From: ZYF759 sp046297455
GTDB taxonomy: Bacteria > Pseudomonadota > Alphaproteobacteria > Rhizobiales > Rhizobiaceae
Assembly: GCA_046297455.1 (NCBI GenBank)
Contig: JBKBIT010000012.1
Location: 57,601-121,600, forward strand
Length of the DNA stretch: 64,000 nucleotides
Reading direction: 5' to 3'
Made by a program: the position numbers and the translations under genes. Shown here one piece after another: positions 9,015 to 16,705 of the stretch. A model generated the notes under the pieces. It had not been told where the DNA came from. It searched no databases and saw only the letters and a list, made by a program, of their open reading frames with translations. Position 1 is the stretch's first letter; every line of letters begins with the position of its first letter.

Positions 9015-9410
9015 CTAGGTCCAACGACCCGGCGCGTAGACTCCCCTGATCCAGACCGCGCCCTCGCGCAGTTCGACCTCCACCGGCGTCAGGCTCTGGC
9101 CAAGACAGGGGCCGAGCGTGCATTCGCCGGTGTCGATGGCAAACAAGGCGCCATGGGCAAAGCACATGATCTGTTTGCCGGACGGATCGAGGAATTCGTC
9201 CTTCTTCCAGGCCATCCGGGCACGATCATAGTGAGGGCAATGGTTGCGCCAGGCGTAAACGGCTTCCCCCTGGCGCACCACGAACATCGTGTCGCGCCCC
9301 TCGCCCAGCGGATCGAAGCCCCTGGACTTGCCGTCGACGAGATCGTCGAACCGGCACAAGGGCTCGGCGATCTCGCGCGGTTCGACCTTCCGGCGCGAGG
9401 CCGCGCTCAC
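9015..9410 (-). CDS. Rieske [2Fe-2S] ferredoxin-type protein
   Basis: The protein is 131 residues, a stand-alone Rieske domain. The cluster ligands are seen as NHCPHYD and, about 20 residues later, CFAHGALF, matching C-X-H...C-X2-H. The spacing insert contains DPSGKQI, as in aromatic-dioxygenase ferredoxins. The start is the GTG at 9410, two bases after the stop of the VOC gene, so the two are translationally coupled. It may pass electrons to an oxygenase, but no Rieske oxygenase alpha subunit is in the window. Its partner may be elsewhere, or it may maintain the iron of the neighbouring ring-cleavage enzyme. Confidence 0.8.
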   Translation of the reverse strand: MSAASRRKVEPREIAEPLCRFDDLVDGKSRGFDPLGEGRDTMFVVRQGEAVYAWRNHCPHYDRARMAWKKDEFLDPSGKQIMCFAHGALFAIDTGECTLGPCLGQSLTPVEVELREGAVWIRGVYAPGRWT

Positions 9411-9412
9411 CG

Positions 9413-10357
9413 TCAGTCCTTCTTGCCGGGGGGCGGGCCGCCCGGCGACCACTTCTCGACGTTCTCGAAAAGGAACAGTTGCGCCGCCTCGGGCGACATC
9501 GGCGTTTCGCGCTCGACCCACTCGCCATCGTGCAGATCCATGTCGGCATCGTACTCGACATGCGTGCCGAGCGGAGAGTTGAAGTACCAGAACCAGTTGG
9601 AGCCGAACTTGTGCCGGCCCGGGCCCCAGAAGCTCTCATAGCCCTTCTTCACCATGCGCGAACCGGCCAGCATCAGCTCGGTCGGTCCCTGCATGTGGAA
9701 AGCCAGATGCTCCAGCCCCTGCATGTAGGCCGGTGTCTGGATCATGAAGAGAACGTGGTGGTCGTAGTTGGCCTGCGGGCGCAGAAACGGACCGGTGTTG
9801 GTGAACTTGTCGGTGATGACGAATTTCAGCCGGTCGACGTAGAACTTCGTCATCACGTCCATGTCGGGCACGAAATAGACGATGTGAGACAGCGTGCGTG
9901 GCTTGGCCTCGGCGTCCTGGTTGGCGCCGATCACATTCGGGCCACGGCCGGGCTTGGCGCCGGGGCTGTTGATCATCTCGGCCGGCAGGTCGAGCTTCGT
10001 GCGCGTCGTGATCCGGAAGCCGAGCTCGAAATCGAGATCGTCGCGGCAGGAGAGCGATCCATCGGCTTCGCGCACGACTTCGCGATCCTTCCCCAGTTCG
10101 GCTGCGATCTCGTCCAGTGTTGCCTGGTCCTCGACACCATAAATGGTCTTGCGCAGCATGCTGGCGGTCGGCAATGGCTTGGGCAGTGAGGGATCGTCGC
10201 GTCGACGCAGCGTCAGTCCCGTCCCGTCGAGAGCATGGTAGCTGCCACCTGCCTCGGTACGCTCGACTTCCGTCAGACCGTAATCCACGAGAAAGGTGCG
10301 GCAGGCATCGAGATCGTCGACGCCAAAAATGAGTTCGTCGGGACCAATGATCCGCAT
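9413..10357 (-). CDS. VOC-family extradiol ring-cleavage-type dioxygenase
   Basis: The protein is 314 residues with two vicinal-oxygen-chelate modules, as in catechol 2,3-dioxygenases. The expected 2-His-1-Glu metal triad is visible in the second module: H158 (SHIVYF), H217 (EHLAF) and E268 (HVEYD). GAAGGAGA precedes the ATG. It would open a dihydroxylated aromatic ring made by one of the flavin hydroxylases. Its neighbours (Rieske protein and hydroxylase downstream, MBL hydrolase and TRAP binding protein upstream) support this. Glyoxalase-like or other VOC activities remain possible. Confidence 0.8.
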   Translation of the reverse strand: MRIIGPDELIFGVDDLDACRTFLVDYGLTEVERTEAGGSYHALDGTGLTLRRRDDPSLPKPLPTASMLRKTIYGVEDQATLDEIAAELGKDREVVREADGSLSCRDDLDFELGFRITTRTKLDLPAEMINSPGAKPGRGPNVIGANQDAEAKPRTLSHIVYFVPDMDVMTKFYVDRLKFVITDKFTNTGPFLRPQANYDHHVLFMIQTPAYMQGLEHLAFHMQGPTELMLAGSRMVKKGYESFWGPGRHKFGSNWFWYFNSPLGTHVEYDADMDLHDGEWVERETPMSPEAAQLFLFENVEKWSPGGPPPGKKD

Positions 10358-10383
10358 TAGGGTTCTCCTTCTTTCGGACGACT

Positions 10384-11319
10384 TCAGAAGACGTCCAGAT
10401 CGTTTGGAACGGTGATCCGGCCGCCGAAAGTCGTTCCGATTTCGCTGGTCAGTCGGGCAGGATCGATTTTCTCGGGCGAGCCGGTCGCAATGTGCGCGAC
10501 GACTAGGTGCCTTGCACGGGCAGCGGTCGCGAGCCGACCAAGATCGCCGGCAACCAGATGATGGTCGGCCAAGTGTCTCCGCATGATGGCCACCGCCTTC
10601 TCCGAAAGATCGGGGGACTGTCGAAGCACGCCGGCGACCGTGTCATCGACGTCAATCACTTCACCGATGAGCAGATCGCAGTCCTGCGCCAGCCTTTCGA
10701 CATCCCGGCATCTTCCGGTGTCGCCGGTATAGACGATCGATCGATCGGGAAGATCGAAACGGAACGACAGGGACTGATGCCTGTCGAACTCTGGCGTACC
10801 GGGTTCGAAGGAATAGTGGGTGTTTCGACATGCCATCAGGCGGTACTCTGGAAACTCGAGAACGTCGCCGTGGACGAGGTCGCTGACAGTGGCGATCTGG
10901 TCTCGATTAAAGCGCGGCGCGCCGGGCATGCCGTAGCCGGCTTCTATGGCCGGCTCCAGGGCGTCGAGCAGTCCTTGGACCATACGGGCCGTCCCGGGGG
11001 CGCCATAGATGGCGAGTGGCTTTGGCGCGTTGGTCTGAAGCCGCAGCGCGAGGATGGCGAACAATCCGCCGAAGTGGTCGCCATGAAGATGGCTAACGAA
11101 TACCCGATCCAGGCGGCGGCAAAGCACCCCGACAGCGGCCAGTTTGTGGGCCGCGCCGTCAGCGCAGTCGATCAGCGTGTGCTGTCCAGCTGCCGTCAGC
11201 AGATATGCCGGTTGGCCGCGACCGGGATGCGGCGTCGGTCCGCCCAGGGTCCCAAGCACCGTGAAACGGCTTGGCGAGACCGCAACACCCGCATCTGGTT
11301 CGGTCATGTCGCTTTCCAT
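10384..11319 (-). CDS. metallo-beta-lactamase fold hydrolase (RNase Z-like subgroup)
   Basis: The protein is 311 residues if it starts at 11319, or 307 from the ATG at 11307, which has the better-spaced GGAAAG; the choice is open. The dinuclear zinc motif HLHGDH is at residues 77-82, and YTGDTG and VVAHIATGS lie further on. The overall build resembles ribonuclease-Z-type hydrolases, but here it is inside a catabolic operon, so I expect a small-molecule ester, lactone or thioester hydrolase. It lies between the TRAP binding protein and the VOC dioxygenase on the same strand. Confidence 0.75.
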   Translation of the reverse strand: MESDMTEPDAGVAVSPSRFTVLGTLGGPTPHPGRGQPAYLLTAAGQHTLIDCADGAAHKLAAVGVLCRRLDRVFVSHLHGDHFGGLFAILALRLQTNAPKPLAIYGAPGTARMVQGLLDALEPAIEAGYGMPGAPRFNRDQIATVSDLVHGDVLEFPEYRLMACRNTHYSFEPGTPEFDRHQSLSFRFDLPDRSIVYTGDTGRCRDVERLAQDCDLLIGEVIDVDDTVAGVLRQSPDLSEKAVAIMRRHLADHHLVAGDLGRLATAARARHLVVAHIATGSPEKIDPARLTSEIGTTFGGRITVPNDLDVF

Positions 11320-11342
11320 TGAAATGCTCGACTGGGGTAATT

Positions 11343-11363
11343 GCCGGCGCTTGAGGCGCCGGC
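11343..11363 (-). terminator. intercistronic GC hairpin after the TRAP binding-protein gene
   Basis: A perfect 8-bp stem GCCGGCGC-ttgag-GCGCCGGC lies 8 bases past the stop of the binding-protein gene (11372) and before the hydrolase start at 11319 or 11307. No U-tract follows. In transporter operons such a hairpin commonly protects the binding-protein mRNA and lowers expression of genes behind it; that role is inferred here. Confidence 0.5.
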
Positions 11364-11371
11364 CATGATCG

Positions 11372-12376
11372 CTACTGCTTGGCCGCCTCGAGTTCCCGCT
11401 TGAACATCTCGACCAGTTCCGCGCCGTTCGGCACGCGCTGGGCGAAGGCCGCTTCGGTGCCCGGTCCGAGACGTTCGCGTACGGCGGCGATTTCTTCGGG
11501 GGTTGCTCGGGTCACGGTGTGTCCCTCGCTTTCCTCGACGGCGGCAAGCGCCCTTGCTTCCCACCCGTCGACGAACTGACCGAAGGCGCGGCTGCCTTCG
11601 CAGCCGGAATGCCGCATGATGGCTTCCTGCGCTTCCTCGGAGAGCGTATCCCACCTCTCCCGGGCCATGAATACGAGGCCGGCGGCGCCACCCAGCGGAA
11701 TGAGGTAGTGATCGGTGGTGACCTCGTTCAGCCGGAACGCCGGGAAGGCGGTAAAGTTGATAATGGTCCCTTCCGCCGTGCCACGCTGAAGCGCCTCGTA
11801 CATTTCCTGGATGCCGAACGACAGGGGAGCGCCATCGAAGGCACCCACGATCGCGGCGGAGGCAGGCGTCGTGGTAATGATCTTGCGCCCGGCAAGGTCG
11901 TCGAGGCTCGTCAGTTCGAAGCCATTCATATGCGCCGAGGCCTGCGGAAACTCGACCCACAGAAGCGGCACGATGTCATCGATAGCGCCGTCGAACGCGC
12001 CCTGCTCGTACATGCTGCATACCGCGATGGTGCCCTGCTCGGAGCTCTCGACGAGGAACGGCAGCGTTGCCACCAGCACTGGACCGAACTTGCCTGGGTT
12101 CGTCACCGAAAGGCCCCAGCCGATCTGGATCACGTCATCGATCACGCGATCGTAGAAATTGGTGTGGTTGGCGATGGTGGGTCCGTGGCGGAGCTCGATC
12201 GTCACCGCGCCATTGGCATCGGCGTTGATCCGTTCGGCCCACGGAGTCAGGAAGCCGGCATTGATTGGGTGCTGCTCAGGATTCGTCGTCCCAAAGACGA
12301 GCGTTTCCTGCGCTGATGCATGTGACGCGAAGACGAGCGCGCTGGAAAGCAGCAAGGCCCTTGTAAGTGTTTTCAT
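11372..12376 (-). CDS. TRAP transporter periplasmic substrate-binding protein (DctP type)
   Basis: The protein is 334 residues with a clear Sec signal peptide (LTRALLLSSALVFASHASA) cut after AQ-type residues. The mature part has the DctP fold segments GHP-like TIANHTNFYDRV, the central DDLAGRKIITTT and the TEGTIINFTAF helix region. It binds the carboxylate substrate in the periplasm for the fused permease at 5679-7616. GGGAGG lies before the ATG. It is the first gene of the minus-strand operon and is divergent from the LysR gene at 12550, which is the likely regulator. Confidence 0.88.
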   Translation of the reverse strand: MKTLTRALLLSSALVFASHASAQETLVFGTTNPEQHPINAGFLTPWAERINADANGAVTIELRHGPTIANHTNFYDRVIDDVIQIGWGLSVTNPGKFGPVLVATLPFLVESSEQGTIAVCSMYEQGAFDGAIDDIVPLLWVEFPQASAHMNGFELTSLDDLAGRKIITTTPASAAIVGAFDGAPLSFGIQEMYEALQRGTAEGTIINFTAFPAFRLNEVTTDHYLIPLGGAAGLVFMARERWDTLSEEAQEAIMRHSGCEGSRAFGQFVDGWEARALAAVEESEGHTVTRATPEEIAAVRERLGPGTEAAFAQRVPNGAELVEMFKRELEAAKQ

Positions 12377-12455
12377 CGGATTCCTCCCTAGGACGTGCCC
12401 AGCCTGTCGAGGGCAACTGAGGACGCAAACTACACAAGCCGGACGACTTCAAGAA

Positions 12456-12488
12456 ATCCAATGATCCAATGTCATCTATTGACTGGAT
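12456..12488. promoter_or_regulatory. candidate LysR operator in the dctP/lysR divergent gap
   Basis: The 173-bp gap between the TRAP binding-protein gene and lysR contains a perfect tandem repeat of ATCCAATG (12456-12463 and 12464-12471). A dyad CAAT-N7-ATTG (12467-12481) overlaps it and an opposing TGGAT follows at 12484-12488. A dyad of this size in a LysR divergent promoter is the usual recognition and activation site. The pentamer pair ATCCA/TGGAT also occurs in the operator-like region at 3739-3772. Confidence 0.5.
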
Positions 12489-12549
12489 GAATGCCTGCGC
12501 GACATAAACGAGGCTTGGCATGCCGGTTACCGGCGGGAGGAACGCCGCG

Positions 12550-13467
12550 ATGCGATTCAAGAGGCTGGATCTCAATCTCCTGGTCGCACTCGATCTGATG
12601 CTGCGACTGCGGTCGATCTCGCGCGCGGCGGAGCAGATGAACATGAGCCAGTCGGCGATGAGCAACGCGCTGACACGGCTGCGCCAGTATTTCGATGACC
12701 CGCTGCTTGTACAGGTCGGACGCCGGCTGGAACTAACCCCTCGAGCCGAGGCGATGCAGGATTCGGTGCGGGACATTCTTGTGCGGGTGGACGCCGCCAT
12801 CTCTTCGGAAGCCGATTTCGACCCGGCCCAGTCGAACCGCGAATTCTCGGTGCTGATGTCCGACTTCACGATGCAGGTCCTGATGCCGCATGTGTTGCGT
12901 CTGGCCTACGAAGCTTCACCGTCGATACGCTTCAGACTGCTGCCCCAGCAGACATTCCCCTATCTGGAGATCGACCGCGGCGAAGCCGATCTGCTGGTCG
13001 CACCGAAGATATTCTCGTCGTCCGACCATCCAAGCCTGCCCTTGTTCGAAGACGACTATTGCTGCGTGGTCTGGAACGAAGGCCGCCTCGCCGGGAGCCC
13101 ACTGACCGAAAAGGACTTTGCCGAAGCCGGCCACGTGCGCATGGTGCCAAGCACTGGGGCGATATCGTTCGAGGACCAGTTCCTGGAACGGCGTGGCATC
13201 ACCCGACGCATAGAGGCGACCAGCTTCAGCTTCACCTCCCTGCCCTATCTGGTGGTCGGCACCAATCGCATTGCCACGGTCCACAGCCTGATCGCCAAGC
13301 AGGCGCAGCGGCATCTGCCCATCGAGATCCATCCGCTTCCCTTCCCATGGACCCGGTTGGACGAGGTGCTTCAGTGGCACGGACATCGCAGCCGTGACCC
13401 TGGGCTGGTCTGGCTGCGCGGCATCTTCGAACAGGCCGCGTCTGCAATGGCATCCTCGATGCATTGA
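12550..13467 (+). CDS. LysR-family transcriptional regulator (NodD-like subgroup)
   Basis: The protein is 305 residues. The winged helix-turn-helix covers residues ~5-64 (RLDLNLLVALDLMLRLRSIS followed by a recognition helix with SQSAMSNALTRLR), and the effector-binding domain follows. The start is the ATG at 12550 with GGGAGG 9 bases upstream; an earlier ATG at 12520 would place the SD inside the gene. It is divergent from the TRAP/dioxygenase operon and is followed on the same strand by the flavin hydroxylase at 13550, so it most likely controls the aromatic locus in answer to a pathway compound. Confidence 0.88.
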   Translation: MRFKRLDLNLLVALDLMLRLRSISRAAEQMNMSQSAMSNALTRLRQYFDDPLLVQVGRRLELTPRAEAMQDSVRDILVRVDAAISSEADFDPAQSNREFSVLMSDFTMQVLMPHVLRLAYEASPSIRFRLLPQQTFPYLEIDRGEADLLVAPKIFSSSDHPSLPLFEDDYCCVVWNEGRLAGSPLTEKDFAEAGHVRMVPSTGAISFEDQFLERRGITRRIEATSFSFTSLPYLVVGTNRIATVHSLIAKQAQRHLPIEIHPLPFPWTRLDEVLQWHGHRSRDPGLVWLRGIFEQAASAMASSMH

Positions 13468-13549
13468 CGCCGCCAATGCCCGCTATCCGCAGTCTTGATT
13501 TTGCAAATTGAGCCAAGACGGTTAGGTGGCAGGCAAAGGGAGGTGGCTT

Positions 13550-14668
13550 ATGAAACTGACATCCGTACTCGTGATCGGTGGCGGCATTGGCGGCTTGACC
13601 GCGGCCATTGCACTCAGCCGCAAGGGATATCCTGTCGAGATCATCGAAAAGGACCCTGACTGGACGGTCTATGGCGTGGGCATCATCCAGCAGTTCAACG
13701 TCATTCGCGTGATGGGTTCGCTTGGCCTTCTCGACGCCTACATGGCCGAGGCATACGGTTTCGACAAAACCGAAATGTTCGCACCCAGCGGCCAGAAGAT
13801 CGCAGAGTTTCCCACCCCACGGCTGGCAGGCCCGGGATACCCGTCCAATGCCGGCATCAGGCGCACCGATCTCCAGCGGGTTCTTGCCACCAAGGCGAAC
13901 GAGCTGGGCGTCAAGGTCCGCCTGGGCATCACCGTCGACCGTCTCGACGACGACGGCAACGGCGTCGACGTTGCTTTCTCGGATGGAACGTCGGCTCGCT
14001 ATGACATCGTGGTTGGCGCCGACGGCGTGCATTCGCGCACCCGCACGCAGATCCTGCCGGATGCCCCCAAGCCCCGCTACACGGGGCAGTGGGTGTGGCG
14101 TTACAATTTTCCCCAGCCCGACGACATGACCGGCATTCGCATCTTTACCGGTTCCAAGGGCGCAGGCCTGGTGCCGCTGGGCAAGGGCGAGATGTACATG
14201 TTCCTCCTCTCCGAAGAGCCGGAAGGCTTTCGCCTGGCGCTTGAGGGCTCCGCCGCTGCCATGCGCGAGCGAATGGCAGGCAATGCACCGCAGATCGTCG
14301 AGCTCGCCGATCAGGTGACAGAGGACCAGAACGTGGTCGGACGACCGCTCGAGACGATCTTTCTGGAAGATGCATGGCACCGGGGCCGCGTCGTGCTCAT
14401 CGGCGATGCCGTGCACGCCTCGACACCCCATCTCGCACAGGGCGCCGGCATGGCGATCGAGGACGGCGTCGTGCTCGCGGACGAACTGGCCAGTGCCGAA
14501 AATCCGGAAGAAGCCTTCAAGGCCTATCGCGACCGGCGCTTCGAGCGCACACGATTCATCGCCATGAACTCCGTGCGCATCGGCGAGAGCCAGATGGGCA
14601 AGATCGAACATGTCGACGTTCCCGCACTCAACCGCGAGACGATCGGCCTCATGGCGCAACCGATCTGA
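13550..14668 (+). CDS. FAD-dependent aromatic-ring monooxygenase, paralogue B
   Basis: The protein is 372 residues, the same length as paralogue A at 2445-3563 and very similar along its whole length. The Rossmann GGGIGG is at residues 10-15, VVGADG near 153 and GDAVHASTPHLAQGAG near 284. GGGAGG lies just before the chosen ATG; the reading from 13526 adds eight unrelated residues. It is followed after 46 bases by an alpha/beta hydrolase of the 2,6-dihydroxypseudooxynicotine hydrolase type. That family cleaves C-C bonds after ring hydroxylation, so hydroxylation then C-C cleavage is a reasonable inference for the pair. Confidence 0.86.
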   Translation: MKLTSVLVIGGGIGGLTAAIALSRKGYPVEIIEKDPDWTVYGVGIIQQFNVIRVMGSLGLLDAYMAEAYGFDKTEMFAPSGQKIAEFPTPRLAGPGYPSNAGIRRTDLQRVLATKANELGVKVRLGITVDRLDDDGNGVDVAFSDGTSARYDIVVGADGVHSRTRTQILPDAPKPRYTGQWVWRYNFPQPDDMTGIRIFTGSKGAGLVPLGKGEMYMFLLSEEPEGFRLALEGSAAAMRERMAGNAPQIVELADQVTEDQNVVGRPLETIFLEDAWHRGRVVLIGDAVHASTPHLAQGAGMAIEDGVVLADELASAENPEEAFKAYRDRRFERTRFIAMNSVRIGESQMGKIEHVDVPALNRETIGLMAQPI

Positions 14669-14714
14669 TCGGCGCCTCCACCCGCAAGACTGACCCACAC
14701 AGGAGAAGCCAGCC

Positions 14715-15875
14715 ATGGCCATGTTCGACTATTTTCCAAACTATGTCTGGAACCTCTCCATCTCGATCGCCATGGCAAGCGGCGGCGAACTCGGCGAGAT
14801 CATGGACATGTGCCAGCCTCTCCTGGAGAAGGCGCAGGCCGGCGAGGACGCGGGCACCGACGAGTTCCTCGCCGAATGGATGAAAGTCGCCGACCGGCTC
14901 ATCGGCCTTGCGGCCGAGGACGAGGCAAAGGGGCGGCTTCTATCCGCCGGCCCGAAACTCCAGCGTGCAGCCCTCTATCTCCTGACGGCGGAGCGCATGC
15001 AGGGCCATGGGCATCCCGGCCGAGCCGAGACATATGCCAAGGCGCTCGAAGCCTTCGAACGCGGCACGCGCTACAGCCACGAGAATGTGGAACGCTTCGA
15101 GATCCCCTATCAGGGCAAGGTCATCCCCGTCCTCTACACGCGCGCCCAAGGCGTTGAGGGGCCGGCACCGGCGGTCGTCTATCTGAACGGCCTGGACAGC
15201 TGCAAGGAGCTCTTGTTCTGGTCGCGCCTGCCGCAGGAACTCGCCCGCCGCGGCATCTCGACCCTGTCGGTCGACCAGCCCGGCACCGGCGAGACGCTGC
15301 GCCGTCAGGGACTGCCAGCAACCTGGAAGTCAGAAGAATGGGGCACGCCCGTCTATGAATGGCTGGCGGCACGCGAGGATGTCGACGCCGAGCGGATCGG
15401 CATTACCGGCATCTCGCTTGGCGGTTTCTACGCGCCACGCGTCTGCGCCTTCGAGCCGCGCTTTGCGTCCGGTGCCGTGTGGGGCGCCAACCACAACTGG
15501 GCCGAGGTGCAGCAGAAGCGCCTGAAGCGCGAGGGCGAGAACCCCGTTCCCCATTACTGGAACCACGTCCAGTGGGTGTTCGGTGCCAAGGACATGGACG
15601 ACTTCTTCGAGAAATCCTCGGGCATGCACCTCAACGGCGTGATGGAAAAGATCAAGGTGCCGTTCCTGGTCACGCATGGCGCCAACGACCGACAGATCAG
15701 CGTCGACTACGCGCATCAGAGCTACGACCAACTCGTCAATTCGCCACGCCGCGAACTGAAAATCTTCACAGCCCGCGAAGGCGGCGTGGAGCATGTCGGT
15801 GCCGACAATATGAGCTTTGGCCGCTCCTATATCGCTGACTGGTTCGCCGAGACGCTGGGCGGCCGAACCGACTGA
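14715..15875 (+). CDS. alpha/beta hydrolase, 2,6-dihydroxypseudooxynicotine hydrolase/FrsA-like
   Basis: The protein is 386 residues. A helical N-terminal domain of about 130 residues is followed by the alpha/beta hydrolase core. The nucleophile elbow GISLGG lies near residues 231-236, the acid in THGANDRQ near 325 and the likely catalytic His in GGVEHVGADN near 358. This two-domain build is that of C-C bond hydrolases that act on hydroxylated aromatic ketones. AGGAGA precedes the ATG. It ends the aromatic cluster and is followed by a strong terminator. Simple esterase activity is the main alternative. Confidence 0.8.
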   Translation: MAMFDYFPNYVWNLSISIAMASGGELGEIMDMCQPLLEKAQAGEDAGTDEFLAEWMKVADRLIGLAAEDEAKGRLLSAGPKLQRAALYLLTAERMQGHGHPGRAETYAKALEAFERGTRYSHENVERFEIPYQGKVIPVLYTRAQGVEGPAPAVVYLNGLDSCKELLFWSRLPQELARRGISTLSVDQPGTGETLRRQGLPATWKSEEWGTPVYEWLAAREDVDAERIGITGISLGGFYAPRVCAFEPRFASGAVWGANHNWAEVQQKRLKREGENPVPHYWNHVQWVFGAKDMDDFFEKSSGMHLNGVMEKIKVPFLVTHGANDRQISVDYAHQSYDQLVNSPRRELKIFTAREGGVEHVGADNMSFGRSYIADWFAETLGGRTD

Positions 15876-15920
15876 CGCGACTGCGACGCCGCCCAGTCAG
15901 GCAACGCTGCAATCCAACAT

Positions 15921-15954
15921 CGCCGCTTCGCTCACGCGAGGCGGCGTTTTTTTT
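15921..15954 (+). terminator. strong intrinsic terminator
   Basis: An 11-bp stem with one G-U pair (15921-15931 with 15936-15946, loop TCAC) is followed at once by eight Ts. It closes the hydroxylase/hydrolase operon 45 bases after its stop and isolates it from the regulator gene at 16106. Confidence 0.92.
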
Positions 15955-16049
15955 GTCGCGCAGATGCTCCAGCTGCCGGGCGTCCGGACAACGGCTCGCA
16001 TAGCCATCCTGCGATTGCGTTCTTTTCGCCTGAATCGTCGTTATCCCGA

Positions 16050-16093
16050 TTGACATTCAATTATAGCCCTGCTTCAATTTTAGCATAACTAAA
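16050..16093 (+). promoter_or_regulatory. promoter and operator-like repeats upstream of the XRE-cupin regulator
   Basis: A TTGACA -35 box (16050-16055), a 17-bp spacer and a weak -10 (TTCAAT, 16073-16078) form a sigma-70-type promoter. Over it lie two 12-bp direct repeats, TTCAATTATAGC (16056-16067) and TTCAATTTTAGC (16073-16084), one mismatch apart and 17 bp in phase. A perfect inverted repeat TTTAG-cataa-CTAAA (16079-16093) overlaps the second. These look like binding sites for autoregulation by the adjacent regulator. The AT-rich stretch stands out from its surroundings. Confidence 0.6.
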
Positions 16094-16105
16094 GCGGGAG
16101 CCGGG

Positions 16106-16705
16106 ATGACGCAGCAAGTCGAAATCGCCGAAGATGGGCTCTCGCCTCTTGGCGACCGGTTGCGCGCCAGACGCCGGGAACTCCGGCTGACGCTGAAGGA
16201 AGTGGCGCTGGGCTCAGGCCTTTCCGTCGGTTTCATTTCGCAGATCGAGCGCGGCATCACGTCTCCATCCCTGTCGTCGCTCGTGTCCGTGGCCCGTGTG
16301 CTGCGCATGGAAGTCAGCGAGTTCCTGGCCCAGCCCAGGCCGCAGGGGCCCATCACTCGCCATCACCAGCGCCCCGTCTATGCGGTCAGCCCCAATTCGC
16401 TGGCCTATGAGCGCATTTCCTCGTCCTTCGAGGGCAGCATTCTGCGCAGCGTGATCATCCACGAACCGCCGGGCCACCGCTCCGAGCCCATCGCACATGA
16501 GGGCGAGGAGATGTTCTACGTGCTGGAAGGTTCGGTCACGGTGGAAGTGGCCGGTGAGCGCAACGTCCTGGAGGCGGGCGATTCGCTCCACTTCCAGTCC
16601 TCCAAGATCCACTCCTCCTGGAACCATACGGACAGCCCGGCGACCATTCTGTGGGTCGGCACCATGGACGTGTTCGGCGAAAGGGAGCCGCACGGCGAGG
16701 ACTAG
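16106..16705 (+). CDS. XRE-family regulator with C-terminal cupin sensor domain
   Basis: The protein is 199 residues. An XRE helix-turn-helix spans residues ~15-73 (LTLKEVALGSGLSVGFISQIERG...SLSSL), and a cupin beta-barrel follows at ~115-190 (PIAHEGEEMFYVLEG...VLEAGDSLHFQSSKIHSSWNH). The cupin keeps the histidine and glutamate positions that usually bind metal or ligand. Relatives (PuuR, SutR) control amine, peptide or amino-acid catabolism and often repress their own operon. It is the first gene ahead of the peptide ABC/hydantoinase operon on the same strand and is its likely regulator. Confidence 0.88.
   Translation: MTQQVEIAEDGLSPLGDRLRARRRELRLTLKEVALGSGLSVGFISQIERGITSPSLSSLVSVARVLRMEVSEFLAQPRPQGPITRHHQRPVYAVSPNSLAYERISSSFEGSILRSVIIHEPPGHRSEPIAHEGEEMFYVLEGSVTVEVAGERNVLEAGDSLHFQSSKIHSSWNHTDSPATILWVGTMDVFGEREPHGED

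Noticed and set aside
13232..14722. Open frame of 496 codons on the minus strand
   Set aside because: It spans the ends of lysR and all of the flavin hydroxylase on the other strand; both sense proteins have intact motifs and the antisense product does not.
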